Shown one piece after another: positions 6,048 through 6,048 of a stretch of DNA of 6,048 bases. Source of the stretch: Geodermatophilaceae bacterium (lineage in GTDB: Bacteria > Actinomycetota > Actinomycetes > Mycobacteriales > Geodermatophilaceae); contig JACCXW010000088.1 in the NCBI GenBank assembly GCA_013696785.1, forward strand, positions 1 to 6,048, written 5' to 3'. The notes under the pieces were generated by a model. The model ran no database searches and had not been told where the DNA came from. It worked only from the letters and a program-made list of their open reading frames with translations. The position numbers and the translations under genes were made by a program. Every line of letters starts with the position of its first letter. Position 1 is the first letter of the stretch.

Positions 6048-6048
6048 G

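Noticed and set aside
1..6048. CRISPR arrays, insertion sequences, attachment sites or phage genes
   Set aside because: No repeated spacer-type units, transposase motifs, terminal repeats or phage proteins are seen anywhere in the window.

Overview
This window is high-GC DNA (about 70% by eye) with dense GC-ending codons, GTG starts and many 4-nt start/stop overlaps. The protein families point to an actinomycete, most likely of the Nocardia/Rhodococcus/mycobacterial group: an Rv3034c-like hexapeptide acyltransferase, a DUF4190-like tail and an FHA protein with a DUF3662-like domain. These assignments come from reading motifs, not from a search.

Layout from left to right: (1) the 3' end of a + strand gene for a conserved actinobacterial hypothetical protein with a ribbon-helix-helix-like C-terminus (2-538). 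(2) A 231-bp convergent intergenic region carrying a perfect 15-bp inverted repeat, probably a terminator. (3) A compact minus-strand operon read from about 5088 down to 770, coding in order for a membrane-anchored FHA protein, a PP2C-type Ser/Thr phosphatase, a soluble FHA protein with a helical, possibly winged-helix C-terminus, and a Ser/Thr protein kinase with four C-terminal membrane helices. (4) A divergent 5' region with a strong Shine-Dalgarno sequence, a possible 9-codon leader ORF and a small hairpin. (5) A + strand acyltransferase gene (5214-5916) broken by a 4-nt 'catc' tandem duplication. (6) The 3' end of a minus-strand DUF4190-like membrane protein gene (5913-6047), whose stop codon overlaps the acyltransferase stop inside a CTAG.

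The operon is the main content. All three gene junctions are 4-nt overlaps (ATGA, ATGA, GTGA), so the four proteins are probably made together. They hold the parts of a complete phosphothreonine circuit: a writer (kinase), an eraser (PP2C) and two readers (FHA), with kinase and one reader at the membrane. The kinase has the catalytic Lys, Asp and DFG residues but a poor glycine-rich loop and an HGD rather than HRD motif. The input signal and the output cannot be read from the window. No extracellular sensor domain, vWA protein, ATPase or nuclease is encoded between the flanking genes.
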